Notes under the pieces: generated by a model
Seen by the model: the letters and a program-made list of their open reading frames with translations, nothing else
The model's database searches: none
What the model was told of the DNA's origin: nothing
Part shown: piece after piece, positions 52,519 through 62,900 of the stretch
How the letters are laid out: each line of letters opens with the position of its first letter
How positions within the stretch are numbered: position 1 is the stretch's first letter
Position numbers and translations under genes: made by a program
Assembly (NCBI GenBank): GCA_958299035.1
Contig: CATQJL010000112.1
Coordinates: forward strand, 63,409,823 to 63,473,822
DNA: 64,000 bases
DNA from: Cylicocyclus nassatus
Lineage: Eukaryota > Nematoda > Chromadorea > Rhabditida > Strongylidae
Direction of reading: 5' to 3'

Positions 52519-52600
52519 GATCAGGTGGCCGAGTGGTTAAGGCGATGGACTGCTAATCCATTGGGGTTTCCCCGCGTGAGTTCGAATCTCATCCTGATCG
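52519..52600 (+). tRNA. tRNA-Ser(GCT), array copy 20
   Basis: Consensus body after a 194-base unit. Confidence 0.97.
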
Positions 52601-52713
52601 AAACTTTTGCTATTCACAGAAGAGTGAGCAGCAGTGTTCCCACGCTTGAGAGATGGACTTGATAGGAAATTCCGTTGGACGTGAAGGACAATGGCAGTAC
52701 ATAAAGCTGCCGT

Positions 52714-52795
52714 GATCAGGTGGCCGAGTGGTTAAGGCGATGGACTGCTAATCCATTGGGGTTTCCCCGCGTGAGTTCGAATCTCATCCTGATCG
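52714..52795 (+). tRNA. tRNA-Ser(GCT), array copy 21
   Basis: Consensus body. Confidence 0.97.
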
Positions 52796-52908
52796 AAACT
52801 TTTGCTATTCACAGAAGAGTGAGCAGCAGTGTTCCCACGCTTGAGAAATGGACTTGATAGGAAATACTGTTGGACGTGAAGGATAATGGCAGTACATAAA
52901 GTTGCTGT

Positions 52909-52990
52909 GATCAGGTGGCCGAGTGGTTAAGGCGATGGACTGCTAATCCATTGGGGTTTCCCCGCGTGAGTTCGAGTCTCATCCTGATCG
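52909..52990 (+). tRNA. tRNA-Ser(GCT), array copy 22, variant
   Basis: T loop TTCGAGT; the upstream stem reads TTGCTGT. Confidence 0.94.
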
Positions 52991-53103
52991 AAACTTTTGC
53001 TATTCACAGTAGTGTGAGCAGCAGTGTTCCCACGCTTGAGAGATGGACTTGATAGGAAATTCCGTTGGACGTGAAGGACAATGGCAGTACATAAAGCTGC
53101 CGT

Positions 53104-53185
53104 GATCAGGTGGCCGAGTGGTTAAGGCGATGGACTGCTAATCCATTGGGGTTTCCCCGCGTGAGTTCGAATCTCATCCTGATCG
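53104..53185 (+). tRNA. tRNA-Ser(GCT), array copy 23
   Basis: Consensus body. Confidence 0.97.
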
Positions 53186-53298
53186 AAACTTTTGCTATTC
53201 ACAGAACAGTGTGCAGCAGTGTTCCCACGCTTGAGAAATGGACTTGATAGGAAATACCGTTGGACGTGAAGGATAATGGCAGTACATAAAGCTGCCGT

Positions 53299-53380
53299 GA
53301 TCAGGTGGCCGAGTGGTTAAGGCGATGGACTGCTGATCCATTGGGGTTTCCCCGCGTGAGTTCGAATCTCATCCTGATCG
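53299..53380 (+). tRNA. tRNA-Ser(GCT), array copy 24, variant
   Basis: Anticodon loop CTGCTGA: A37, next to the anticodon, is G. Shared with copies 45, 50, 59 and 68. Confidence 0.9.
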
Positions 53381-53493
53381 AAACTTTTGCTATTCACAGA
53401 ACAGTGAGCAGCAGTGTTCCCACGCTTGAGAAATGGACTTGATAGGAAATACCGTTGGACGTGAAGGATAATGGCAGTACATAAAGCTGCCGT

Positions 53494-53575
53494 GATCAGG
53501 TGGCCGAGTGGTTAAGGCGATGGACTGCTAATCCATTGGGGTTTCCCCGCGTGAGTTCGAATCCCATCCTGATCG
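53494..53575 (+). tRNA. tRNA-Ser(GCT), array copy 25, variant
   Basis: T stem CCCAT instead of CTCAT, breaking one A-T pair. Confidence 0.92.
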
Positions 53576-53688
53576 AAACTTTTGCTATTCACAGAAGAGT
53601 GAGCAGCAGTGTTCCCACGCTTGAGAAATGGACTTGATAGGAAATACCGTTGGACGTGAAGGATAATGGCAGTACATAAAGCTGCCGT

Positions 53689-53770
53689 GATCAGGTGGCC
53701 GAGTGGTTAAGGCGATGGACTGCTAATCCATTGGGGTTTCCCCGCGTGAGTTCGAATCTCATCCTGATCG
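53689..53770 (+). tRNA. tRNA-Ser(GCT), array copy 26
   Basis: Consensus body. Confidence 0.97.
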
Positions 53771-53883
53771 AAACTTTTGCTATTCACAGAAGAGTGAGCA
53801 GCAGTGTTTCCACGCTTGAGAGATGGACTTGATAGGAAATTCCGTTGGACGTGAAGGACAATGGCAGTACATAAAGCTGCCGT

Positions 53884-53965
53884 GATCAGGTGGCCGAGTG
53901 GTTAAGGCGATGGACTGCTAATCCATTGGGGTTTCCCCGCGTGAGTTCGAATCTCATCCTGATCG
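53884..53965 (+). tRNA. tRNA-Ser(GCT), array copy 27
   Basis: Consensus body. Confidence 0.97.
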
Positions 53966-54078
53966 AAACTTTTGCTATTCACAGAACAGTGAGCAGCAGT
54001 GTTCCCACGCTTGAGAAATGGACTTGATAGGAAATTCCGTTGGACGTGAAGGATAATGGCAGTACATAAAGCTGCCGT

Positions 54079-54160
54079 GATCAGGTGGCCGAGTGGTTAA
54101 GGCGATTGACTGCTAATCCATTGGGGTTTCCCCGCGTGAGTTCGAATCTCATCCTGATCG
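54079..54160 (+). tRNA. tRNA-Ser(GCT), array copy 28, variant
   Basis: Anticodon stem ATTGA (mismatch), as in copy 14. Confidence 0.88.
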
Positions 54161-54272
54161 AAACTTTTGCTATTCACAGAACAGTGAGCAGCAGTGTTCC
54201 CACGCTTGAGAGATGGACTTGATAGGAAATACGTTGCACGTGACGGATAATGGCAGTACATAAAGCTGCCGT

Positions 54273-54354
54273 GATCAGGTGGCCGAGTGGTTAAGGCGAT
54301 GGACTGCTAATCCATTGGGGTTTCCCCGCGTGAGTTCGAATCTCATCCTGATCG
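54273..54354 (+). tRNA. tRNA-Ser(GCT), array copy 29
   Basis: Consensus body after a 194-base unit. Confidence 0.97.
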
Positions 54355-54467
54355 AAACTTTTGCTATTCACAGAAGAGTGAGCAGCAGTGTTCCCACGCT
54401 TGAGAGATGGACTTGATAGGAAATTCCGTTGGACGTGAAGGACAATGGCAGTACATAAAGCTGCCGT

Positions 54468-54549
54468 GATCAGGTGGCCGAGTGGTTAAGGCGATGGACT
54501 GCTAATCCATTGGGGTTTCCCCGCGTGAGTTCGAATCTCATCCTGATCG
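54468..54549 (+). tRNA. tRNA-Ser(GCT), array copy 30
   Basis: Consensus body. Confidence 0.97.
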
Positions 54550-54662
54550 AAACTTTTGCTATTCACAGAACAGTGAGCAGCAGTGTTCCCACGCTTGAGA
54601 AATGGACTTGATAGGAAATACCGTTGGACGTGAAGGATAATGGCATTACATAAAGCTGCCGT

Positions 54663-54744
54663 GATCAGGTGGCCGAGTGGTTAAGGCGATGGACTGCTAA
54701 TCCATTGGGGTTTCCCCGCGTGAGTTCGAATCTCATCCTGATCG
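54663..54744 (+). tRNA. tRNA-Ser(GCT), array copy 31
   Basis: Consensus body; the upstream stem reads GGCATTACATAAAG. Confidence 0.97.
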
Positions 54745-54857
54745 AAACTTTTGCTATTCGCAGAAGAGTGAGCAGCAGTGTTTCCACGCTTGAGAGATGG
54801 ACTTGATAGGAAATTCCGTTGGACGTGAAGGACAATGGCAGTACATAAAGCTGCCGT

Positions 54858-54939
54858 GATCAGGTGGCCGAGTGGTTAAGGCGATGGACTGCTAATCCAT
54901 TGGGGTTTCCCCGCGTGAGTTCGAATCTCATCCTGATCG
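54858..54939 (+). tRNA. tRNA-Ser(GCT), array copy 32
   Basis: Consensus body. Confidence 0.97.
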
Positions 54940-55052
54940 AAACTTTTGCTATTCACAGAACAGTGAGCAGCAGTGTTCCCACGCTTGAGAAATGGACTTG
55001 ATAGGAAATTCCGTTGGACGTGAAGGATAATGGCAGTACATAAAGCTGCCGT

Positions 55053-55134
55053 GATCAGGTGGCCGAGTGGTTAAGGCGATTGACTGCTAATCCATTGGGG
55101 TTTCCCCGCGTGAGTTCGAATCTCATCCTGATCG
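55053..55134 (+). tRNA. tRNA-Ser(GCT), array copy 33, variant
   Basis: Anticodon stem ATTGA (mismatch), as in copy 14. Confidence 0.88.
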
Positions 55135-55246
55135 AAACTTTTGCTATTCACAGAACAGTGAGCAGCAGTGTTCCCACGCTTGAGAGATGGACTTGATAGG
55201 AAATACGTTGCACGTGACGGATAATGGCAGTACATAAAGCTGCCGT

Positions 55247-55328
55247 GATCAGGTGGCCGAGTGGTTAAGGCGATGGACTGCTAATCCATTGGGGTTTCCC
55301 CGCGTGAGTTCGAATCTCATCCTGATCG
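55247..55328 (+). tRNA. tRNA-Ser(GCT), array copy 34
   Basis: Consensus body after a 194-base unit. Confidence 0.97.
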
Positions 55329-55441
55329 AAACTTTTGCTATTCACAGAAGAGTGAGCAGCAGTGTTCCCACGCTTGAGAGATGGACTTGATAGGAAATTC
55401 CGTTGGACGTGAAGGACAATGGCAGTACATAAAGCTGCCGT

Positions 55442-55523
55442 GATCAGGTGGCCGAGTGGTTAAGGCGATGGACTGCTAATCCATTGGGGTTTCCCCGCGT
55501 GAGTTCGAATCTCATCCTGATCG
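55442..55523 (+). tRNA. tRNA-Ser(GCT), array copy 35
   Basis: Consensus body. Confidence 0.97.
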
Positions 55524-55636
55524 AAACTTTTGCTATTCACAGAACAGTGAGCAGCAGTGTTCCCACGCTTGAGAAATGGACTTGATAGGAAATACCGTTG
55601 GACGTGAAGGATAATGGCATTACATAAAGCTGCCGT

Positions 55637-55718
55637 GATCAGGTGGCCGAGTGGTTAAGGCGATGGACTGCTAATCCATTGGGGTTTCCCCGCGTGAGTT
55701 CGAATCTCATCCTGATCG
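55637..55718 (+). tRNA. tRNA-Ser(GCT), array copy 36
   Basis: Consensus body; the upstream stem reads GGCATTACATAAAG. Confidence 0.97.
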
Positions 55719-55831
55719 AAACTTTTGCTATTCACAGAAGAGTGAGCAGCAGTGTTCCCACGCTTGAGAAATGGACTTGATAGGAAATACTGTTGGACGT
55801 GAAGGATAATGGCAGTACATAAAGTTGCCGT

Positions 55832-55913
55832 GATCAGGTGGCCGAGTGGTTAAGGCGATGGACTGCTAATCCACTGGGGTTTCCCCGCGTGAGTTCGAGT
55901 CTCATCCTGATCG
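55832..55913 (+). tRNA. tRNA-Ser(GCT), array copy 37, variant
   Basis: T loop TTCGAGT, and the base pair at the outer end of the anticodon stem is lost or displaced (TCCAC instead of TCCAT). Confidence 0.9.
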
Positions 55914-56077
55914 AAACTTTTGCTATCCACAGTAGTGTGAGCAGCAGTGTTCCCACGCTTGAGAAATGGACTTGATAGGAAATACCGTTGGACGTGAAGG
56001 ATAATGGCAGTACATAATGGACTTGATAGGAAATACCGTTGGACGTGAAGGATAATGGCAGTACATAAAGCTGCCGT

Positions 56078-56159
56078 GATCAGGTGGCCGAGTGGTTAAG
56101 GCGATGGACTGCTAATCCATTGGGGTTTCCCCGCGTGAGTTCGAATCTCATCCTGATCG
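56078..56159 (+). tRNA. tRNA-Ser(GCT), array copy 38
   Basis: Consensus body; preceded by the 51-base spacer duplication. Confidence 0.97.
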
Positions 56160-56272
56160 AAACTTTTGCTATTCACAGAAGAGTGAGCAGCAGTGTTCCC
56201 ACGCTTGAGAAATGGACTTGATAGGAAATACTGTTGGACGTGAAGGACAATGGCAGTACATAAAGCTGCCGT

Positions 56273-56354
56273 GATCAGGTGGCCGAGTGGTTAAGGCGAT
56301 GGACTGCTAATCCATTGGGGTTTCCCCGCGTGAGTTCGAATCTCATCCTGATCG
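56273..56354 (+). tRNA. tRNA-Ser(GCT), array copy 39
   Basis: Consensus body. Confidence 0.97.
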
Positions 56355-56466
56355 AAACTTTTGCTATTCACAGAACAGTGAGCAGCAGTGTTCCCACGCT
56401 TGAGAAATGGACTTGATAGGAAATACCGTTGGACTGAAGGATAATGGCAGTACATAAAGCTGCCGT

Positions 56467-56548
56467 GATCAGGTGGCCGAGTGGTTAAGGCGATGGACTG
56501 CTAATCCATTGGGGTTTCCCCGCGTGAGTTCGAATCTCATCCTGATCG
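56467..56548 (+). tRNA. tRNA-Ser(GCT), array copy 40
   Basis: Consensus body; the spacer lacks one G (GGACTGAAGG). Confidence 0.97.
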
Positions 56549-56661
56549 AAACTTTTGCTATTCACAGAAGAGTGAGCAGCAGTGTTCCCACGCTTGAGAA
56601 ATGGACTTGATAGGAAATACCGTTGGACGTGAAGGATAATGGCAGTACATAAAGCTGCCGT

Positions 56662-56743
56662 GATCAGGTGGCCGAGTGGTTAAGGCGATGGACTGCTAAT
56701 CCATTGGGGTTTCCCCGCGTGAGTTCGAATCTCATCCTGATCG
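56662..56743 (+). tRNA. tRNA-Ser(GCT), array copy 41
   Basis: Consensus body. Confidence 0.97.
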
Positions 56744-56856
56744 AAACTTTTGCTATTCACAGAACAGTGAGCAGCAGTGTTCCCACGCTTGAGAAATGGA
56801 CTTGATAGGAAATTCCGTTGGACGTGAAGGATAATGGCAGTACATAAAGCTGCCGT

Positions 56857-56938
56857 GATCAGGTGGCCGAGTGGTTAAGGCGATGGACTGCTAATCCATT
56901 GGGGTTTCCCCGCGTGAGTTCGAATCTCATCCTGATCG
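56857..56938 (+). tRNA. tRNA-Ser(GCT), array copy 42
   Basis: Consensus body. Confidence 0.97.
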
Positions 56939-57051
56939 AAACTTTTGCTATTCACAGAAGAGTGAGCAGCAGTGTTCCCACGCTTGAGAAATGGACTTGA
57001 TAGGAAATACCGTTGGACGTGAAGGATAATGGCAGTACATAAAGCTGCCGT

Positions 57052-57133
57052 GATCAGGTGGCCGAGTGGTTAAGGCGATGGACTGCTAATCCATTGGGGT
57101 TTCCCCGCGTGAGTTCGAATCTCATCCTGATCG
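57052..57133 (+). tRNA. tRNA-Ser(GCT), array copy 43
   Basis: Consensus body. Confidence 0.97.
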
Positions 57134-57245
57134 AAACTTTTGCTATTCACAGAAGAGTGAGCAGCAGTGTTCCCACGCTTGAGAAATGGACTTGATAGGA
57201 AATACCGTTGGACTGAAGGATAATGGCAGTACATAAAGCTGCCGT

Positions 57246-57327
57246 GATCAGGTGGCCGAGTGGTTAAGGCGATGGACTGCTAATCCATTGGGGTTTCCCC
57301 GCGTGAGTTCGAATCTCATCCTGATCG
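57246..57327 (+). tRNA. tRNA-Ser(GCT), array copy 44
   Basis: Consensus body; the spacer lacks one G, as before copy 40. Confidence 0.97.
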
Positions 57328-57440
57328 AAACTTTTGCTATTCACAGAAGAGTGAGCAGCAGTGTTCCCACGCTTGAGAAATGGACTTGATAGGAAATACC
57401 GTTGGACGTGAAGGATAATGGCAGTACATAAAGCTGCCGT

Positions 57441-57522
57441 GATCAGGTGGCCGAGTGGTTAAGGCGATGGACTGCTGATCCATTGGGGTTTCCCCGCGTG
57501 AGTTCGAATCTCATCCTGATCG
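57441..57522 (+). tRNA. tRNA-Ser(GCT), array copy 45, variant
   Basis: A37 to G in the anticodon loop. Confidence 0.9.
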
Positions 57523-57635
57523 AAACTTTTGCTATTCACAGAACAGTGAGCAGCAGTGTTCCCACGCTTGAGAAATGGACTTGATAGGAAATTCCGTTGG
57601 ACGTGAAGGATAATGGCAGTACATAAAGCTGCCGT

Positions 57636-57717
57636 GATCAGGTGGCCGAGTGGTTAAGGCGATGGACTGCTAATCCATTGGGGTTTCCCCGCGTGAGTTC
57701 GAATCTCATCCTGATCG
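57636..57717 (+). tRNA. tRNA-Ser(GCT), array copy 46
   Basis: Consensus body. Confidence 0.97.
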
Positions 57718-57830
57718 AAACTTTTGCTATTCACAGAAGAGTGAGCAGCAGTGTTCCCACGCTTGAGAAATGGACTTGATAGGAAATTCCGTTGGACGTG
57801 AAGGATAATGGCAGTACATAAAGTTGCCGT

Positions 57831-57912
57831 GATCAGGTGGCCGAGTGGTTAAGGCGAAGGACTGCTAATCCATTGGGGTTTCCCCGCGTGAGTTCGAATC
57901 TCATCCTGATCG
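57831..57912 (+). tRNA. tRNA-Ser(GCT), array copy 47, variant
   Basis: Anticodon stem AAGGA instead of ATGGA, giving an A-A mismatch; found only here. Confidence 0.88.
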
Positions 57913-58025
57913 AAACTTTTGCTATTCACAGAAGAGTGAGCAGCAGTGTTCCCACGCTTGAGAAATGGACTTGATAGGAAATACCGTTGGACGTGAAGGA
58001 TAATGGCAGTACATAAAGCTGCCGT

Positions 58026-58107
58026 GATCAGGTGGCCGAGTGGTTAAGGCGATGGACTGCTAATCCATTGGGGTTTCCCCGCGTGAGTTCGAATCTCATC
58101 CTGATCG
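58026..58107 (+). tRNA. tRNA-Ser(GCT), array copy 48
   Basis: Consensus body. Confidence 0.97.
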
Positions 58108-58220
58108 AAACTTTTGCTATTCACAGAAGAGTGAGCAGCAGTGTTCCCACGCTTGAGAAATGGACTTGATAGGAAATACCGTTGGACGTGAAGGATAATG
58201 GCAGTACATAAAGCTGCCGT

Positions 58221-58302
58221 GATCAGGTGGCCGAGTGGTTAAGGCGATGGACTGCTAATCCATTGGGGTTTCCCCGCGTGAGTTCGAATCTCATCCTGAT
58301 CG
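58221..58302 (+). tRNA. tRNA-Ser(GCT), array copy 49
   Basis: Consensus body. Confidence 0.97.
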
Positions 58303-58415
58303 AAACTTTTGCTATTCACAGAAGAGTGAGCAGCAGTGTTCCCACGCTTGAGAAATGGACTTGGTAGGAAATACCGTTGGACGTGAAGGATAATGGCAGT
58401 ACATAAAGCTGCCGT

Positions 58416-58497
58416 GATCAGGTGGCCGAGTGGTTAAGGCGATGGACTGCTGATCCATTGGGGTTTCCCCGCGTGAGTTCGAATCTCATCCTGATCG
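58416..58497 (+). tRNA. tRNA-Ser(GCT), array copy 50, variant
   Basis: A37 to G; the spacer carries CTTGGTAGG. First member of the 9-unit higher-order repeat. Confidence 0.9.
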
Positions 58498-58610
58498 AAA
58501 CTTTTGCTATTCACAGAAGAGTGAGCAGCAGTGTTCCCACGCTTGAGAGATGGACTTGATAGGAAATTCCGTTGGACGTGAAGGACAATGGCAGTACATA
58601 AAGCTGCCGT

Positions 58611-58692
58611 GATCAGGTGGCCGAGTGGTTAAGGCGATGGACTGCTAATCCATTGGGGTTTCCCCGCGTGAGTTCGAATCTCATCCTGATCG
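58611..58692 (+). tRNA. tRNA-Ser(GCT), array copy 51
   Basis: Consensus body. Confidence 0.97.
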
Positions 58693-58805
58693 AAACTTTT
58701 GCTATTCACAGAAGAGTGAGCAGCAGTGTTCCCACGCTTGAGAGATGGACTTGATAGGAAATTCCGTTGGACGTGAAGGACAATGGCAGTACATAAAGCT
58801 GCCGT

Positions 58806-58887
58806 GATCAGGTGGCCGAGTGGTTAAGGCGATGGACTGCTAATCCATTGGGGTTTCCCCGCGTGAGTTCGAATCTCATCCTGATCG
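58806..58887 (+). tRNA. tRNA-Ser(GCT), array copy 52
   Basis: Consensus body. Confidence 0.97.
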
Positions 58888-59000
58888 AAACTTTTGCTAT
58901 TCACAGAACAGTGAGCAGCAGTGTTCCCACGCTTGAGAAATGGACTTGATAGGAAATACCGTTGGACGTGAAGGATAATGGCAGTACATAAAGCTGCCGT

Positions 59001-59082
59001 GATCAGGTGGCCGAGTGGTTAAGGCGATGGACTGCTAATCCATTGGGGTTTCCCCGCGTGAGTTCGAATCTCATCCTGATCG
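59001..59082 (+). tRNA. tRNA-Ser(GCT), array copy 53
   Basis: Consensus body. Confidence 0.97.
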
Positions 59083-59195
59083 AAACTTTTGCTATTCACA
59101 GAAGAGTGAGCAGCAGTGTTCCCACGCTTGAGAAATGGACTTGATAGGAAATACCGTTGGACGTGAAGGATAATGGCAGTACATAAAGCTGCCGT

Positions 59196-59277
59196 GATCA
59201 GGTGGCCGAGTGGTTAAGGCGATGGACTGCTAATCCATTGGGGTTTCCCCGCGTGAGTTCGAATCTCATCCTGATCG
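59196..59277 (+). tRNA. tRNA-Ser(GCT), array copy 54
   Basis: Consensus body. Confidence 0.97.
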
Positions 59278-59390
59278 AAACTTTTGCTATTCACAGAAGA
59301 GTGAGCAGCAGTGTTCCCACGCTTGAGAAATGGACTTGATAGGAAATACTGTTGGACGTGAAGGATAATGGCAGTACATAAAGCTGCCGT

Positions 59391-59472
59391 GATCAGGTGG
59401 CCGAGTGGTTAAGGCGATGGACTGCTAATCCATTGGGGTTTCCCCGCGTGAGTTCGAATCTCATCCTGATCG
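59391..59472 (+). tRNA. tRNA-Ser(GCT), array copy 55
   Basis: Consensus body. Confidence 0.97.
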
Positions 59473-59585
59473 AAACTTTTGCTATTCACAGAAGAGTGAG
59501 CAGCAGTGTTCCCACGCTTGAGAAATGGACTTGATAGGAAATACCGTTGGACGTGAAGGATAATGGCAGTGCATAAAGCTGCCGT

Positions 59586-59667
59586 GATCAGGTGGCCGAG
59601 TGGTTAAGGCGATGGACTGCTAATCCATTGGGGTTTCCCCGCGTGAGTTCGAATCTCATCCTGATCG
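59586..59667 (+). tRNA. tRNA-Ser(GCT), array copy 56
   Basis: Consensus body; the spacer reads GGCAGTGCATAAAG. Confidence 0.97.
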
Positions 59668-59780
59668 AAACTTTTGCTATTCACAGAAGAGTGAGCAGCA
59701 GTGTTCCCACGCTTGAGAAATGGACTTGATAGGAAATACCGTTGGACGTGAAGGATAATGGCAGTACATAAAGCTGCCGT

Positions 59781-59862
59781 GATCAGGCGACCGTGTGGTT
59801 AAGGCAATGGACTGCTAATCCATTGGGGTTTCCCCGCGTGAGTTCGAATCTCATCCTGATCG
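59781..59862 (+). tRNA. tRNA-Ser(GCT), array copy 57, probable pseudogene
   Basis: The segment TGGCCGAGTGG is CGACCGTGTGG and G26 is A. This breaks the A box and one D-stem pair, so transcription and folding are doubtful. Same changes in copies 66 and 78. Confidence 0.75.
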
Positions 59863-59975
59863 AAACTTTTGCTATTCACAGAAGAGTGAGCAGCAGTGTT
59901 CCCACGCTTGAGAAATGGACTTGATAGGAAATACCGTTGGACGTGAAGGATAATGGCAGTACATAAAGCTGCCGT

Positions 59976-60057
59976 GATCAGGTGGCCGAGTGGTTAAGGC
60001 GATGGACTGCTAATCCATTGGGGTTTCCCCGCGTGAGTTCGAATCTCATCCTGATCG
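59976..60057 (+). tRNA. tRNA-Ser(GCT), array copy 58
   Basis: Consensus body. Confidence 0.97.
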
Positions 60058-60170
60058 AAACTTTTGCTATTCACAGAAGAGTGAGCAGCAGTGTTCCCAC
60101 GCTTGAGAAATGGACTTGGTAGGAAATACCGTTGGACGTGAAGGATAATGGCAGTACATAAAGCTGCCGT

Positions 60171-60252
60171 GATCAGGTGGCCGAGTGGTTAAGGCGATGG
60201 ACTGCTGATCCATTGGGGTTTCCCCGCGTGAGTTCGAATCTCATCCTGATCG
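60171..60252 (+). tRNA. tRNA-Ser(GCT), array copy 59, variant
   Basis: A37 to G; the spacer carries CTTGGTAGG. Confidence 0.9.
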
Positions 60253-60365
60253 AAACTTTTGCTATTCACAGAAGAGTGAGCAGCAGTGTTCCCACGCTTG
60301 AGAGATGGACTTGATAGGAAATTCCGTTGGACGTGAAGGACAATGGCAGTACATAAAGCTGCCGT

Positions 60366-60447
60366 GATCAGGTGGCCGAGTGGTTAAGGCGATGGACTGC
60401 TAATCCATTGGGGTTTCCCCGCGTGAGTTCGAATCTCATCCTGATCG
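60366..60447 (+). tRNA. tRNA-Ser(GCT), array copy 60
   Basis: Consensus body. Confidence 0.97.
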
Positions 60448-60560
60448 AAACTTTTGCTATTCACAGAAGAGTGAGCAGCAGTGTTCCCACGCTTGAGAGA
60501 TGGACTTGATAGGAAATTCCGTTGGACGTGAAGGACAATGGCAGTACATAAAGCTGCCGT

Positions 60561-60642
60561 GATCAGGTGGCCGAGTGGTTAAGGCGATGGACTGCTAATC
60601 CATTGGGGTTTCCCCGCGTGAGTTCGAATCTCATCCTGATCG
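60561..60642 (+). tRNA. tRNA-Ser(GCT), array copy 61
   Basis: Consensus body. Confidence 0.97.
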
Positions 60643-60755
60643 AAACTTTTGCTATTCACAGAAGAGTGAGCAGCAGTGTTCCCACGCTTGAGAAATGGAC
60701 TTGATAGGAAATTCCGTTGGACGTGAAGGATAATGGCAGTACATAAAGTTGCCGT

Positions 60756-60837
60756 GATCAGGTGGCCGAGTGGTTAAGGCGATGGACTGCTAATCCATTG
60801 GGGTTTCCCCGCGTGAGTTCGAATCTCATCCTGATCG
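60756..60837 (+). tRNA. tRNA-Ser(GCT), array copy 62
   Basis: Consensus body. Confidence 0.97.
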
Positions 60838-60950
60838 AAACTTTTGCTATTCACAGAAGAGTGAGCAGCAGTGTTCCCACGCTTGAGAAATGGACTTGAT
60901 AGGAAATACTGTTGGACGTGAAGGATAATGGCAGTACATAAAGCTGCCGT

Positions 60951-61032
60951 GATCAGGTGGCCGAGTGGTTAAGGCGATGGACTGCTAATCCATTGGGGTT
61001 TCCCCGCGTGAGTTCGAATCTCATCCTGATCG
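60951..61032 (+). tRNA. tRNA-Ser(GCT), array copy 63
   Basis: Consensus body. Confidence 0.97.
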
Positions 61033-61145
61033 AAACTTTTGCTATTCACAGAAGAGTGAGCAGCAGTGTTCTCACGCTTGAGAAATGGACTTGATAGGAA
61101 ATACTGTTGGACGTGAAGGATAATGGCAGTACATAAAGCTGCCGT

Positions 61146-61227
61146 GATCAGGTGGCCGAGTGGTTAAGGCGATGGACTGCTAATCCATTGGGGTTTCCCC
61201 GCGTGAGTTCGAATCTCATCCTGATCG
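61146..61227 (+). tRNA. tRNA-Ser(GCT), array copy 64
   Basis: Consensus body. Confidence 0.97.
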
Positions 61228-61340
61228 AAACTTTTGCTATTCACAGAAGAGTGAGCAGCAGTGTTCCCACGCTTGAGAAATGGACTTGATAGGAAATACC
61301 GTTGGACGTGAAGGATAATGGCAGTGCATAAAGCTGCCGT

Positions 61341-61422
61341 GATCAGGTGGCCGAGTGGTTAAGGCGATGGACTGCTAATCCATTGGGGTTTCCCCGCGTG
61401 AGTTCGAATCTCATCCTGATCG
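61341..61422 (+). tRNA. tRNA-Ser(GCT), array copy 65
   Basis: Consensus body; the spacer reads GGCAGTGCATAAAG. Confidence 0.97.
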
Positions 61423-61535
61423 AAACTTTTGCTATTCACAGAAGAGTGAGCAGCAGTGTTCCCACGCTTGAGAAATGGACTTGATAGGAAATACCGTTGG
61501 ACGTGAAGGATAATGGCAGTACATAAAGCTGCCGT

Positions 61536-61617
61536 GATCAGGCGACCGTGTGGTTAAGGCAATGGACTGCTAATCCATTGGGGTTTCCCCGCGTGAGTTC
61601 GAATCTCATCCTGATCG
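61536..61617 (+). tRNA. tRNA-Ser(GCT), array copy 66, probable pseudogene
   Basis: Altered A box and D arm (CGACCGTGTGG) and G26 to A, as in copy 57. Confidence 0.75.
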
Positions 61618-61730
61618 AAACTTTTGCTATTCACAGAAGAGTGAGCAGCAGTGTTCCCACGCTTGAGAAATGGACTTGATAGGAAATACCGTTGGACGTG
61701 AAGGATAATGGCAGTACATAAAGCTGCCGT

Positions 61731-61812
61731 GATCAGGTGGCCGAGTGGTTAAGGCGATGGACTGCTAATCCATTGGGGTTTCCCCGCGTGAGTTCGAATC
61801 TCATCCTGATCG
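61731..61812 (+). tRNA. tRNA-Ser(GCT), array copy 67
   Basis: Consensus body. Confidence 0.97.
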
Positions 61813-61925
61813 AAACTTTTGCTATTCACAGAAGAGTGAGCAGCAGTGTTCCCACGCTTGAGAAATGGACTTGGTAGGAAATACCGTTGGACGTGAAGGA
61901 TAATGGCAGTACATAAAGCTGCCGT

Positions 61926-62007
61926 GATCAGGTGGCCGAGTGGTTAAGGCGATGGACTGCTGATCCATTGGGGTTTCCCCGCGTGAGTTCGAATCTCATC
62001 CTGATCG
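61926..62007 (+). tRNA. tRNA-Ser(GCT), array copy 68, variant
   Basis: A37 to G; the spacer carries CTTGGTAGG. Confidence 0.9.
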
Positions 62008-62120
62008 AAACTTTTGCTATTCACAGAAGAGTGAGCAGCAGTGTTCCCACGCTTGAGAGATGGACTTGATAGGAAATTCCGTTGGACGTGAAGGACAATG
62101 GCAGTACATAAAGCTGCCGT

Positions 62121-62202
62121 GATCAGGTGGCCGAGTGGTTAAGGCGATGGACTGCTAATCCATTGGGGTTTCCCCGCGTGAGTTCGAATCTCATCCTGAT
62201 CG
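62121..62202 (+). tRNA. tRNA-Ser(GCT), array copy 69
   Basis: Consensus body. Confidence 0.97.
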
Positions 62203-62315
62203 AAACTTTTGCTATTCACAGAAGAGTGAGCAGCAGTGTTCCCACGCTTGAGAGATGGACTTGATAGGAAATTCCGTTGGACGTGAAGGACAATGGCAGT
62301 ACATAAAGCTGCCGT

Positions 62316-62397
62316 GATCAGGTGGCCGAGTGGTTAAGGCGATGGACTGCTAATCCATTGGGGTTTCCCCGCGTGAGTTCGAATCTCATCCTGATCG
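62316..62397 (+). tRNA. tRNA-Ser(GCT), array copy 70
   Basis: Consensus body. Confidence 0.97.
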
Positions 62398-62510
62398 AAA
62401 CTTTTGCTATTCACAGAACAGTGAGCAGCAGTGTTCCCACGCTTGAGAAATGGACTTGATAGGAAATACCGTTGGACGTGAAGGATAATGGCAGTACATA
62501 AAGCTGCCGT

Positions 62511-62592
62511 GATCAGGTGGCCGAGTGGTTAAGGCGATGGACTGCTAATCCATTGGGGTTTCCCCGCGTGAGTTCGAATTTCATCCTGATCG
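62511..62592 (+). tRNA. tRNA-Ser(GCT), array copy 71, variant
   Basis: T stem TTCAT instead of CTCAT; the G-C pair becomes G-T. Confidence 0.94.
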
Positions 62593-62705
62593 AAACTTTT
62601 GCTATTCACAGAAGAGTGAGCAGCAGTGTTCCCACGCTTGAGAAATGGACTTGATAGGAAATACTGTTGGACGTGAAGGATAATGGCAGTACATAAAGTT
62701 GCCGT

Positions 62706-62787
62706 GATCAGGTGGCCGAGTGGTTAAGGCGATGGACTGCTAATCCATTGGGGTTTCCCCGCGTGAGTTCGAATCTCATCCTGATCG
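62706..62787 (+). tRNA. tRNA-Ser(GCT), array copy 72
   Basis: Consensus body. Confidence 0.97.
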
Positions 62788-62900
62788 AAACTTTTGCTAT
62801 TCACAGAACAGTGAGCAGCAGTGTTCCCACGCTTGAGAAATGGACTTGATAGGAAATACCGTTGGACGTGAAGGATAATGGCAGTACATAAAACTGCCGT

